A stretch of 64,000 nt of DNA from NCBI GenBank assembly GCA_018806985.1, contig JADANN010000442.1:561001-625000 (forward strand), read 5' to 3'. The DNA comes from Angiostrongylus vasorum (taxonomy: Eukaryota > Nematoda > Chromadorea > Rhabditida > Metastrongylidae). A program made the position numbers and the translations under genes. The notes under the pieces were generated by a model. It did not search any database and was not told the DNA's origin. It saw only the letters and a program-made list of their open reading frames with translations. Positions 24,413 through 34,210 of the stretch are shown one piece after another; position 1 is the first letter of the stretch; the number at the start of each line of letters is the position of its first letter.

Positions 24413-24886
24413 GCCGACGCCTAATTTGACGTCGTTACGGATCTCCTGGTTTTTCGACAACAGACAGAAGTTTTTGAACAACTAAAGAACCTAAGAGGTT
24501 AAGAACATGCTGATCTAATAAGCGACGTTTTGCTCTATTGCTCTTTTGGTAAGCATAACATATATGATGATAATTTGCCATGTCGTAGTGTGGCCCATCG
24601 TATAAACATAATGCTGTCCGCATTTGAAAACTTTTTGCACCTTATGTTGATTTTATTCCAATATATTTGACACCGTCCATTGTATTCACTAACAATGACT
24701 CATGGCAGCAGTTGGAACTGAAATAACAATTAACTACCCGTCAAATTACCGGCCAAGCGACTCATTCCATAAAATGCTTCTTTTATAATTCTTGTGCAGA
24801 GTAGAATTGACGAGCTGTCGATTAAGTAACGTACAGCAAAAAAGGCTCCATAGGTCAAAATAAACGGCCGAAAATAAAATAAATAC
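24413..24886. other. No recognised feature
   Basis: AT-rich sequence with only short chance open frames. I see no gene, repeat end or RNA fold here. Confidence 0.5.
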
Positions 24887-24973
24887 AGGATAAAGCTCTC
24901 GGCTTTGATCAATCCCCTGAGGGATGCCCCATGCATTCGACTTCATTAAGCATCGTTTGGAGGTGACCGAATG
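24887..24973 (-). mobile_element. SINE 3'-end fragment
   Basis: It begins ggataaagctctcgg and continues gatcaatc, gagggatgc and catgcattcga, matching the tail end of the tRNA-derived SINEs at 25.2, 29.6, 51.7 and 59.7 kb with several substitutions. It is truncated, has no tRNA-like head, and is older than the others judging by its divergence. Confidence 0.75.
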
Positions 24974-24976
24974 TTC

Positions 24977-25573
24977 AAAAGTGAGCAGGGAAGCTCTAAA
25001 AATAATCTGCCGTCGAACTTGTATAGCTTATCGGAAGCAAACCATTTTTTTCATGAACATCATTATTTTTTCTGATAAACCGTGTGACCACTTCACGTCG
25101 ACTTTCATTACCGTATTATTCTATTCTAGTTTAAACGTGATGTTCTTGAATGTAGTGAAATATTATTCATAATCTTAGCGATAAAATGATAAAGGATAAA
25201 GCTCGCGGCGTTGATCAATCTCTGAGGATGCGCCATGCATTCGACCTCATTTAGAACTGTTGGAGGTGCTTGAATGCATATCTGGCCATTACAATGACTC
25301 GCGGTGGCCTACCGATGAATCGAGCCAGTGCTACTATCCTCTCAGACAAGTCTGGTACCAATTTGCCGACCCTCGGAGAGATGGAGGGCTTGCTGGGCTA
25401 TGGGCGCTGGAATCGATTCCACGTGTGCGTCGCAGTGGCGCTTCCAACCACTGCGCCACACGCGACCTATCATAGCGATGTGAAGTCATTTTGTCGATAA
25501 TCCCTCCTTACGCCAATTACTTTGTGAAATTACAGAATAACTCATGAAGGATGATCGTATATTGTGAAGGTCT
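24977..25573 (+). repeat. Left duplication, truncated first copy (segments A and c)
   Basis: From aaaagtgagcaggg this matches 29,425 onward (segment A) and, inverted, the stretch below about 52,218. After its internal SINE it continues for ~105 bp (segment c) that recurs inverted at 51,627-51,732. It is the tail of a ~4.4-kb repeated unit, cut off at its own start. At 25,572-25,573 it joins the head of the next copy directly, sharing only the two bases CT. Confidence 0.85.
25190..25468 (-). mobile_element. tRNA-derived SINE, copy 1
   Basis: The minus strand starts with a tRNA-like head: GTGTGGCGCAGTGG fits box A and GGAATCGATTCC resembles box B. A conserved body follows (aattggtaccagacttgtct), then a tail ending in tatccttta. 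It is nearly identical to copy 3 at 51,733, as expected because both lie in the two arms of the duplication. No coding potential. A SINE would depend on a LINE for movement; which one is not shown. Confidence 0.85.
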
Positions 25574-26239
25574 CTAGCCCGTTATCCACAAGGTTCTCTG
25601 ACGAATGCGAAAAGGAAACGGTTCGAAGTACGTTTCGATTAAATCGATTATTGGCCCATTCATGCTGATTATGATGAATGGTAACCCAGAAAAAGTAGTG
25701 TCATGGCTACATATCGATAAACTGTTTCCTTTTCTTAAGCCTTCAACATAAATTTTATCAGCTCCGAATGTTACCAAAAACCTTCTTGTACTACAGAAAT
25801 AAAATTTACAAGTGATTGATTTCAAGAAACCCCAACGTTTTGAGCATTTCGCACTTCGAAATCTCAGTAAACTGTGAAAAAAGTGGCTTGTCAATATGGG
25901 GAATTCGTTCCAAAGATGAAAAAAACCTCAATAGACCTTGAACGCGAAACTACGGCGAGAGGTTATCGTTTGACATTTTCTCTGTCACCCTTTGTTTATC
26001 TGTTAACAATTCGAATATAGGAAAAATTATACTACTTTAAGCGTGTCCATCAGTTATTTTTTGCTTGAATGGTGTACACCAATTCGGAACTGTTACTGTC
26101 TCCTTGTCAGATCGGCAGTGCTCTAAATAATCGTTGATGAGTCTCAGTGAGGGCTTCCATTGTGCTAAGTACTTTGTTTTTTCAGCATCGACAACGTCTT
26201 CTATCCTCTCGAACGCATTTGATAAACTGATTCAGAAGT

Positions 26240-26320
26240 AGACGTGATGACGTGAGGACATGACCCGACCACGTCACGCCATTGTCATGACGTCCATCTG
26301 CAAAAAAATGTCTGACGGAA
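26240..26320. promoter_or_regulatory. Cluster of TGACG/CGTCA (CRE-like) motifs
   Basis: Within ~80 bp there are several TGACG-type words on both strands: gatgacgtg, cacgtcacg, catgacgtcc and tctgacgg. CREB/ATF-type factors bind such sites. The same patch is in the other duplication arm at about 55,275-55,355. No gene start is nearby, so a regulatory role is only a guess. Confidence 0.2.
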
Positions 26321-27585
26321 TGACACGAGATTGAGCGGCATCAATGGCCATGCTCAAACGTCAGTATAAAGTGGATTAGAAGAAAGAGCGAATTTCACAG
26401 GATAAGAATAGAGCGCAAATAGAAAGTTGGAAAGGGTTAAAGACATGTCTTAATGTCTTGGCCATGCAGTCTAAAGCATGGAGCAGAAAAAACAAGCAGT
26501 TGCAGACCTCTGTGTTTTTTGCTTGATATTCAGTTCGAAAATAGAGAAATAAAAACGCATAAACATTACAAAGGATAAAATGGTCTTAAACTGACAGCGT
26601 AAAGAAAGGGTAGAGAAATTCACAACGGATTCATTGGCACGCCTCCTATTTTCTGCCACGAATTGCTTGTTCCACTTCAAAGTTCCCTTAAGTTTTCCTT
26701 TTGTTCTATCTGATCATGAAAAAAAGAATGGAAAGTCAACTTAATGTTATGTACTAAGTAAAATGGTTTAATAACAAAACTAATTCGGTTCTCAGAACTC
26801 AAAAGGCAATAAACAGATGAACAAGTATTTCTTTAGGTCTTCAAAAAATACGATAATCCACATAGGCACTGTGTGGCTTGCAATGATGGGAATATGTTTA
26901 AGTGAATTAAAATTCAATGTGATCGAATAAGAAGGAAGCCTAGGACGCTAACTGGGACAAGCTGTTCATAATTGATTCCTACACCAAAATAGGATTTCTG
27001 GGGTAGAAAATTAGCGACGAATTCATCCAATGAAAGCTAAAAAAATAAATGTGATCTTTCGAAAATGCTGTTTACAAGCGGAAAAAAGGAGAGACACTGA
27101 TGGAGTGGAGCACAGGCGCTGAAGTCTTTGAAATTATGTTTCCCTAGTTTGCTAACCAGTGGTTCTCTTTAACCTCACTTAACTCTACGATCCTTACTAA
27201 GATCTTCATAAACAAGGGTTTCGTGACCGCTCGATGAAATCGAGTCTTTCTACGACGATATGTCGCGATGCTATCAATACAGAAGAGATAGATATTGACA
27301 ACTTCATGACCCTGATCATCTCTCTTTCTTCCGTTCCTCTGATTCACTCTGTAAGAAGGGGACTTTTCTTGTCATTCTAGCAGTCATGATTGTTTCTATT
27401 ATGGAGACTTCCGGCTGTTTTCAACCAAACTGTCCTAGTGGCGAGTTGTTGGACAGATACCAGTCCGGAAATGAGTACAGTGATTGAAAGATGGTGACAG
27501 GTCTGTTCTCTGGTTCTTCACTTTTTCAACAACATCATTCCATCACGGGTCTTTTATCTATGTGGGACTGATAGATTGTCTTCCC

Positions 27586-27937
27586 AACGGTTTAGCGCCT
27601 CATCGTGGCTGGGAGGTGTTCCTGGGTGTCGGACTGCGATGTACAGCGGGGGGATTCGTCCCCACCCTCCGGCAGGGTCAGGAGTCCGGCGTTTCCATCA
27701 GGAAGGATAGGTAAGAGTAAACCAATACCAGGATCCACCACCGTTCTGGTATCAAAAGTCGCATGGTGGAAAATCTCCCTCTGATCCACAAGGGCTGCGA
27801 CTGCCTGTCGTGGTGACGACCTGGAGCAGACTTTGGCCAGGCTGTCTTTGGGATTCCAGGGAACCACAATGGCTAAACCAGCAAATCTCCGATGAATGGT
27901 GATTATGCTGGGGCCCGCACAATTAGTGAGGACGGGC
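27586..27937 (+). repeat. GC-rich dispersed repeat, copy 1 (unknown family)
   Basis: A ~350-bp GC-rich block from aacggtttagcgcc to the gggcccgcac / gacggg end. It recurs at 30,433-30,783 (opposite orientation, clearly diverged) and at 53,655-54,005 (inside the right duplication arm). One end contains a ggattcgtcccc or ggttcatccccc word resembling a tRNA T arm and box B, so it could be another tRNA-derived SINE. I do not recognise the family. The strand is assigned arbitrarily. Confidence 0.7.
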
Positions 27938-27964
27938 CGTTCAAGTATCAAGTATCAATTACCA

Positions 27965-27997
27965 GGCTCTGAGGAAGGCGAAATCGCCGAAACAGCC
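27965..27997 (+). ncRNA. Hammerhead-ribozyme-like motif, cleavage triplet missing
   Basis: The order is GGCT, CTGAGGA, A, the GGCG-AAAT-CGCC hairpin, GAAA, C, AGCC. This follows the hammerhead layout: stem I, CUGANGA, stem II, GAAA, stem I'. AGCC pairs fully with GGCT. The GTC expected before stem I' is absent, so this copy should not cut itself. There is one extra A before stem II. Hammerhead motifs are known in Penelope-like elements, and the same motif ends the Penelope-like element at 50.4 kb. Confidence 0.5.
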
Positions 27998-28698
27998 ATC
28001 GACCAACAACACCAACAACAAGCGACAACTACAATGAAAACCTATACCAACCTCGCATCAGCTAAAGAAGATCAATTTATAAGATAATGTAAATAAATAT
28101 ACCAACTATCTATGCCGACGTTTATAGAAAGTTAGTCTTTTGAGTTATCGAGTATCAAGTAAGATAGATTGCCAAAAGTTCACTGGTAGCCTTGTGTTGC
28201 GTAAATTTTATCGACACTAATCAGTAATGAGTTGCAACACTAAATATAGATGGAGATGCTATGGAATGGCCTTACAAAAACTGTACTCTTTTTTATGGAA
28301 TGTTCGGCTCCGAAAAAAATTTGAGCTTCATTCCTTGATTAGCAATAAGGATATAAAATATGATGTAGCGATGTTCCAGAGTCATCTGTTACTTCGGCAT
28401 CGGCAACTTGACACCTGACTTGTTCTGAGAGCAGTAACACTGAATTGATGCATTAATAGGCCACTACAAGACATTATTAAGGCAAAATATGCATTCAGTT
28501 ACGTTTATGGCACTTGTTGAGGGGAAATGTATGGCATATCACTCAGGTATTAAGCAAAGCTGAAAGCTGTATCTTCTAACCCTTATTCAGATTTTTCTGT
28601 GTTAAATCAAATATGGTTATTATTCGCCTCCATATGAATCTGCCTAGATCAATGATTACTCAGTTGAGCTCCCCCCATTTCTTTCCGCTGCCCCCCTA

Positions 28699-29226
28699 TT
28701 AAAAGTCGTCCATTTCGTTCATAGTTGAACGGAATCTTGAAGACACTATGAGAAGGGAGACAGAAGAGGGACGACGAGAAAAAAAAGAGATGGTGAATGA
28801 GTAAAGGCTGACTTTACATTTATAAAGAATCTTGGAAGACTGTGGGGTTTTAGACTGTTTACCATGGTTTGTCACAGGTAAAGCCACAAACATTCCAAGG
28901 TAGTTACCTCGAAGCGAAAGTGAACTATCACACCAATTACAAAATGGTTTTTGGAGATCTGAAGAGAATGAATCCAAAACGTGTAACGGTACTATGATAC
29001 GAGTCAGGTAAAGAATTCTTTGAATTTCAAGGCAGTCATCGAGTAGAAGAAGAAGAAGCAAGCAAAAAATTTCCGAGTTTTTCAGCTTTTGGTCCTGCCA
29101 CTCCATTTCCAGCTCTACGGTGTTCTGCAAGTTACAAGGGGCGTTTAAAGCTGCAGCGCACTTTCTTCTAGGATATTTATGAAGACATCTCACGTTCGGA
29201 TCACTGATCATTTGCCCACTTGACAT
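28699..29226 (-). CDS. Unrecognised open reading frame, 175 codons, in the duplicated unit
   Basis: An open frame of 175 codons, unusually long for this AT-rich DNA, starts MSSGQMISDPNVRCLHKYPR and has a run of leucines encoded by a ctt microsatellite. I recognise no domain. The inverted copy at about 52,416-52,987 has one T fewer in a T run, which breaks the frame into two overlapping pieces. It may be a remnant of an element-encoded protein or a chance frame. No splice sites, promoter or homology support it, so treat it as hypothetical. Confidence 0.22.
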   Translation of the reverse strand: MSSGQMISDPNVRCLHKYPRRKCAAALNAPCNLQNTVELEMEWQDQKLKNSEIFCLLLLLLLDDCLEIQRILYLTRIIVPLHVLDSFSSDLQKPFCNWCDSSLSLRGNYLGMFVALPVTNHGKQSKTPQSSKILYKCKVSLYSFTISFFSRRPSSVSLLIVSSRFRSTMNEMDDF

Positions 29227-29635
29227 GTCATAGAGCTCTGTTGCTCACGGCTTTAGACCACTGGTTGTCACTAGGCGTACAGACGTTAAAGTCACTTGAT
29301 TCTGTTCTTTATTTGCGTGTTACAGGCGATCACTACCATCACTCCTCGATAACGCTTTTGGCTTTTTGAAACGTTTTCTTTTTGAGGTCTCCTCTGAGCT
29401 GCACTTTGATGTAGAAAAGAATAAAAAAGTGAGCAGGGAAGTTCTGAAATAATCTGCCGTCGAACTTGTATAGCTTATCGGAAGCAAATCATTTTTTTCA
29501 TGAACATCATTATTTTTCTGATAAACCGTGTGACCACTTCACGTCGACTTTCATTACCGTATTATTCTATTCTAGTTTAAGCGTGATGTTCTTGAATGTA
29601 GTGAAATATTATTCATAATCTTAGCGATAAAATGA

Positions 29636-29912
29636 TAAAGGATAAAGCTCGCGGCGTTGATCAATCTCTGAGGGATGCGCCATGCATTCGACCTCATTTA
29701 GAACTGTTGGAGGTGCTTGAATGCATATCTGGCCATTACAATGACTCGCGGTGGCCTACCGATGTATCGAGCCAGTGCTGCTATCCTCCTGAGACAAGTC
29801 TGGTACCAATTTGCCGACCCTGGAGGGATGGAACGCTTGGTGGGCCATGGACGTGTGGATCGATTCCACGTGTGTGTTGCAGGACGCCTCTGACCACTGC
29901 GCCACACGACCG
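29636..29912 (-). mobile_element. tRNA-derived SINE, copy 2
   Basis: Same family as copy 1: head GTGTGGCGCAGTGG on the minus strand, body aattggtaccagacttgtct, tail ending in tatccttta. The tail half matches copies 1 and 3 closely, but the head half (ggagggatggaacgcttgg, acgtgtggatcg) is clearly different. This fits a crossover between two SINEs at this end of the duplication. Confidence 0.85.
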
Positions 29913-30432
29913 ACAGTAGGGTGCACCAAATGTAATGCAACCTGACCAGTTTGCTTGCAAACACGTGCATTATATTTGATGCATCTCGGCGACAATAAGC
30001 TGAAGAACTTTGGGGAAAAATACCAATTATTTTCAACTTTTAGCTACTATCTATTATTTTTTCACGGTAGGCTATTGTGAGAAATGCAGTCACAATGATG
30101 TTGCGACATTCGTTATGCCGTGTCGGCCTCGAATCCGTAATTACCAAGGGAAACACTGTGATTTCGACTGCAGTTTCAGCTTAAGTGGATTCAACGTTGT
30201 GTTTCCCAGATCAATCCCGTTGACGGGTGATTACTGATAGAATCGTAAGGGTAAAAAACTGTCTGAGAAAAGAAAAAAGCAAGGGCTCGGTGGATAAGAA
30301 GTCGGTCTCGGAGAGAGTAATAGTGGGTCTCGAGTTCTGCTCATATCTCAAAAATATCCATTAGTGCGGCTCATTTGTTCCTTCTAATATTGTGCCGAGC
30401 TTCTTACCACGAGATTGTTTCAGTATTGGCAA
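29913..30432. other. No recognised feature
   Basis: No gene found. The stretch near 30,285-30,345 (gctcggtggataagaagtc then gggtctcgagttc) looks vaguely like a decayed tRNA-derived head, but stems do not form. Confidence 0.4.
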
Positions 30433-30783
30433 CCCGTCGTTCCTAGTTGTGCGGGCATCAGCACAACCACCATTTTTCGGAGATTTGCTAGCTAAGCCAT
30501 TGTGGTTCCTTCGAATCCCGACAGCCTGGCTAAAGTCTGCTCCAGGTCGTCACCACGACATGCAGTCGCAGCCTGGGTCAGAGGGAGATTTACCACCATG
30601 CGACTTTGATGCTAAGACGGTGGCGGATCCTGGTATTGGTTTACTCTTAGCTAGGCTTCCTGATAGAGACGCCGGACTCCTTCTCCAGGTTGAGAGACCC
30701 TGCCGGGGGATGAACCCCCCGCTGTACATCGCAGTTCGACACCCAGGAACACCTCCCAGCCACGATGAGGCGGTAAACCGTTG
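30433..30783 (-). repeat. GC-rich dispersed repeat, copy 2
   Basis: A diverged relative of the block at 27,586-27,937, in the opposite orientation. It shares ccattgtggttcc, ctgctccaggtcgtcaccac, tggtattggtttactctta and acacccaggaacacctccc. It lies outside the duplication, so it is an independent insertion and shows that this is a dispersed family. It has substitutions and indels throughout and no hammerhead-like motif at its end. Confidence 0.7.
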
Positions 30784-33196
30784 ATAGGTTGGGAGAGATT
30801 AGTCTATATATTACGCAAAAAACAGTCTGTTTGAACATTTTACCCTCGCTTCAATGAATCTTCTGAATTTTTGTGTTTATTACGTACGTTTATGTCCAAT
30901 AACACCTTGGAATGTTTGAACACGAATGTGCAAAGAACATACCTGTAGCTCTCATCACAATATCGCTTAGCTTTTCACACAGTACTTATCAGAATGCGAA
31001 GTTCCAGGTCAACAGATAGCCGCTGGAAACATGTGTTGTTCGAAAAACTGGGAAACTTTCATGATGTCTGTCACAACCAGTCACTTTCACCTAGTTGTAG
31101 GCCTTCGATTTTACCTTCATAGAAACGATTATGAGTGCCTCTGACGATCACAGCATGCTTGCGGAGTACACAAATTTCTTTTGTGAGCTGTGAATAGCAG
31201 TTTCGCAACCAGAATTCCCGCCATTTTACAACGAAGTTGCCGTAGGCGTAAAGTAGGCGGAGGGTTGAAAACTACGATAATGTCATGCCAAAAATTATTT
31301 ACAGCCGCTCACGGAAGCGCTATGCAGAAAGTGGAATAGCATAATATTGAAGAAAAATATGAAGTGAAACCAAAATAAGGAAACTAAAATACTAAATAAT
31401 GCAGTGAAAGCCTAGGCAGCGACTGTATCTTAGCTTTCCTCCTTTGCCCCGTCTTTTATCACAAAACTGACCAAACGAAGTGAACACCAATGAATTAGGT
31501 GTTAAAACTTGATTTACTGGCATTAGTCAGAGCTCAAAACAAACCTTATTAAGTTCAATAAATACATTAGAATCCACAAGTCTTCCTTAACTAAGTGCTT
31601 TCATATTCTACTATAATAATGTTCACTTTCTGAAGCACACGAAGCCTTCTTTTTCACATTTTTCATTTTTTGAATCAAGTACCATATTCAGGAAAGAACG
31701 TGATTGAAAAAGCGAAGTTCGCCAAGAGGGACCGATAATATTCCCCAATGCATCATTGGCTTTTGGTGGTACCGCACTTACGTGGGAAACATTAAAAGCT
31801 TGAATTTATTCCCCGATTTTCTTTTGCCATTTTGATTCATAAAAAGTCTGGTTCTAGAACTGAAGAAAAGAAAAAAGAAGGAACTCGGTAACAAGGTTGT
31901 GAAACAAAGATCATCGAAGGGGTGTCTTACGAAAGTGTCAACGATATAAAGCAAGGAAACCAATGGTAGACTCGGCTCCGTGTTCAACTTTGAGCACTAC
32001 TCCCTTACCCTGCAAACATCTGGGGAAAGTTGATCGCTACGGAAGCAAAATGAAAGATCAGTACGCGTTTTTGAAAGGATCGTGCAAGTGGGAGGCAAAT
32101 CTAAAAAGTGAGGGAGAAGGAAACGCACAACAGAGGGAAGCATCAATTCGATACGGGCACGCAAAAAAAAACACGATGTTCTTCTACTCCAAAGAGCAGA
32201 ACTCATTTAGCAGCTTTGCACACAGAAAGAAACAATGAGGACTTTGTTAGTTGAGCCACTCAATAAAATAAACTTGTGCATCGATGACATAGAAGGTATT
32301 TTTAGGCATTTCGTAATTCTACCGTTATGGAACCCAGCGTATGCGAGCCATTTCTCCTGTGGAAAATTTAACAATGGGCTCCATCAAACTGAATTTCCAT
32401 CCATCCACTTCACATTCCAATTGTGCGCCGGTTGGTTGGAGAAATCTACTAAGAGATGTGAACGACGTGTTCGTGAGAAACGACATTTCCACACCTCGAA
32501 GCAAAGGAACCAGTGCCTGGCAAGGCAACGCCCGTAGAACAAGTACCTTAGATCTGGATCGTAATTGAAATTCCGTTACATGACAACTCCATGTGAATGA
32601 TTGTTGTCATCCCATTCGTTTTTACTATGTTTGATGACTCATGTGACAATGTTTGGTTGAATTAGTGGGGCATCAAAGCAAATCCATCAGATGTATATTA
32701 GAAAAAACACTGAAAGTACTGATCTGCTGTTCAAGTGACCTTCTGCTTGTAAATATTATCCTTTCTTTAGACTACTGTAAATGAGCCGCTGCGTAATACT
32801 TTTTGGATTTTTTAGTTTGTAGTCGGTTAGTTAAATAGCTCGCTGATCTGTTGCGCATTGTGTTATGTGAATAAAACTTCAGAAATAGAAAACGACTGTG
32901 TTGAAAAAAGTTTTCTTCTTAAACATTGTGGCGATTGACAACACTTTTCAACCAGAGTAACACAGCGGCCCAGAACCTGCATTATCTAAGTAATGCATTT
33001 GGTGTGTGACCTTTGATATAGTAAATAATCGAATGAGAACGGGGTTGCAACTTTAAAAGACCTTTTCCATACAGCATTGCCGTTAAAAGTGCTTTCGAGA
33101 TTCGATGATGCACAAAAATTGCAGCAAAATGCTTTACTAAAGTCGCCATGAACTACGATATAGATGAACTGCAAAGTGTAGAGAAGCACGGCCAAC
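30784..33196. other. No firmly recognised gene
   Basis: Intergenic sequence downstream of the collagen gene. Two overlapping open frames on opposite strands near 31,963-32,238 and 32,325-32,568 have unremarkable composition and no recognisable domain. An AGTAAA word on the minus strand at about 33,133-33,138, some 60 nt past the collagen stop, could be a variant poly(A) signal; no AATAAA is close by. Confidence 0.4.
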
Positions 33197-34169
33197 TTAG
33201 TGTGTGAATCGTGACACGAATACAGCCGATCTAGGTGGGCACGGGCAATATGCGGCATCGTGTCCTGGCAGTCCAGGGCCTCCTGGGGCTCCTGGGCGAC
33301 CATCGCCACCTGGCAGTCCAGGTGCGCCAGGTTGTCCAGGAGGACCCTGAGGTCCAGGAGCACCATCCTGTCCTGGCTGTCCGTTAGGTCCAGCGTTTCC
33401 TGGCGCACCTGGCGCTCCAACGGGTCCGGGCAATCCAGGTTGCCCACGTCCATGAGTGCCATCCTTTCCAGGGGCACCAGGCTGTCCGTCAGCACCGGGA
33501 GATCCTGGAGCTCCGGCGTCTCCGGGTGGTCCTTGGGGTCCAGGTTGTCCATCAAGACCGGGAGCCCCAGCAGCACCAGGCAAGCCATCGGGTCCCGGAT
33601 TCCCAGACGGTCCATCAGGTCCAGGTGGTCCAGCGGCTCCTGCAGGACACTTGACACATGAGCGGTCATATGGTGGGCAGGTGAGAGGAGCGTAGGTGAC
33701 AGTGTTGTCTTCACCTGGAGGTCCAGGTGGGCCAGGTTGTCCTGTAATACGATAAATTAAGTCTGTTTGAAGCGAAAAAATTTTTGCATAAAAAGAAACG
33801 CTGCAGTAAGAACTAACCAGGCTGTCCTGGCGTTCCAGGTGGTCCGGGCGGTCCGGGTGGGCACACCGGTTTAACAGGCTCGCACTGGCACCAAGCAGGC
33901 AAACTGGAGAAGTCCTGTCTCTTCTGACGGAAGATCGAATTAAAGGGATTTTGACGAGGTTTTGTTGGTGGGGTTACAGTGATCTGGATGTCCATCATTT
34001 CGGTCCAAGCTGAGTCAGTCTCAACACGAAAAACGGAAACACCGTCGAGGACTTCATCGTGCACCTCGTTGATGGTGTTGTAGAGTGAGGGGACGACCAC
34101 CAAGCAAGCAACGATGGCGAGAGTAGAGCAAGCCGAAGCTATGCCTACGATCAGCTTCTCCTCAAACAT
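33197..34169 (-). CDS. Nematode cuticle collagen (two exons)
   Basis: Exon 1 is 34,169-33,818 and exon 2 is 33,741-33,197, with a 76-bp GT-AG intron (GTTAGT ... TATTACAG). The joined frame encodes 298 residues, normal for the family. Residues ~7-30 are a hydrophobic signal or anchor segment. The conserved cuticle-collagen N-terminal domain follows ([17 protein letters not shown] at 46-62), then a furin-type site RQKR at 81-84. Cysteine clusters are C94/C96/C103, C139/C146/C149 and C283/C285, the last in CPCPPR. They flank a short Gly-X-Y block (~104-127) and a long one (~153-276). The protein would be cut, trimerised, cross-linked and built into the extracellular cuticle. The start is chosen because the N-terminal domain begins there and a TATA box lies just upstream. 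GC is higher than in the surroundings. I cannot name the orthologue. Confidence 0.95.
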
Positions 34170-34203
34170 CCTAGCACACTGGCGTTAGCCTTCTGCGAAC
34201 AAC

Positions 34204-34210
34204 TTTTATA
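34204..34210 (-). promoter_or_regulatory. TATA box of the collagen gene
   Basis: TATAAAA lies 35-41 nt upstream of the collagen ATG on the minus strand, which would give a 5' leader of only about ten bases. A TTCGCAG a little downstream might instead serve as a trans-splice acceptor, but it is a weak match. Confidence 0.6.

Larger units (their letters stand above)
25572..29912 (+). repeat. Left arm of a ~4.4-kb inverted duplication (segments B and A)
   Basis: This matches the reverse complement of about 51,733-56,017 almost base for base, with scattered substitutions and homopolymer indels. It starts at CTCTAGCCCG and runs to the head of a SINE at 29,912, where the match stops. It contains a TGACG-rich patch, a GC-rich repeat (27,586-27,937), a hammerhead-like motif (27,965-27,997) and a 175-codon open frame (28,699-29,226, minus strand). 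I recognise no transposase or reverse transcriptase in it, so the class of the unit is unknown. Confidence 0.9.

Noticed and set aside
24198..24485. 95-codon plus-strand frame as a gene
   Set aside because: Its middle is the RTE C-terminal tail; the ends are unrelated flanking sequence.
30285..30350. Possible tRNA gene
   Set aside because: Box-like words are present, but acceptor and anticodon stems do not pair.
32325..32568. Overlapping open frames downstream of the collagen
   Set aside because: Both strands are open, with no domain or convincing splice sites, so neither can be preferred.
32986..33714. 242-codon frame and two plus-strand frames over the collagen
   Set aside because: Out-of-frame and antisense shadows of the Gly-X-Y repeat; the -1 frame lacks every collagen landmark.
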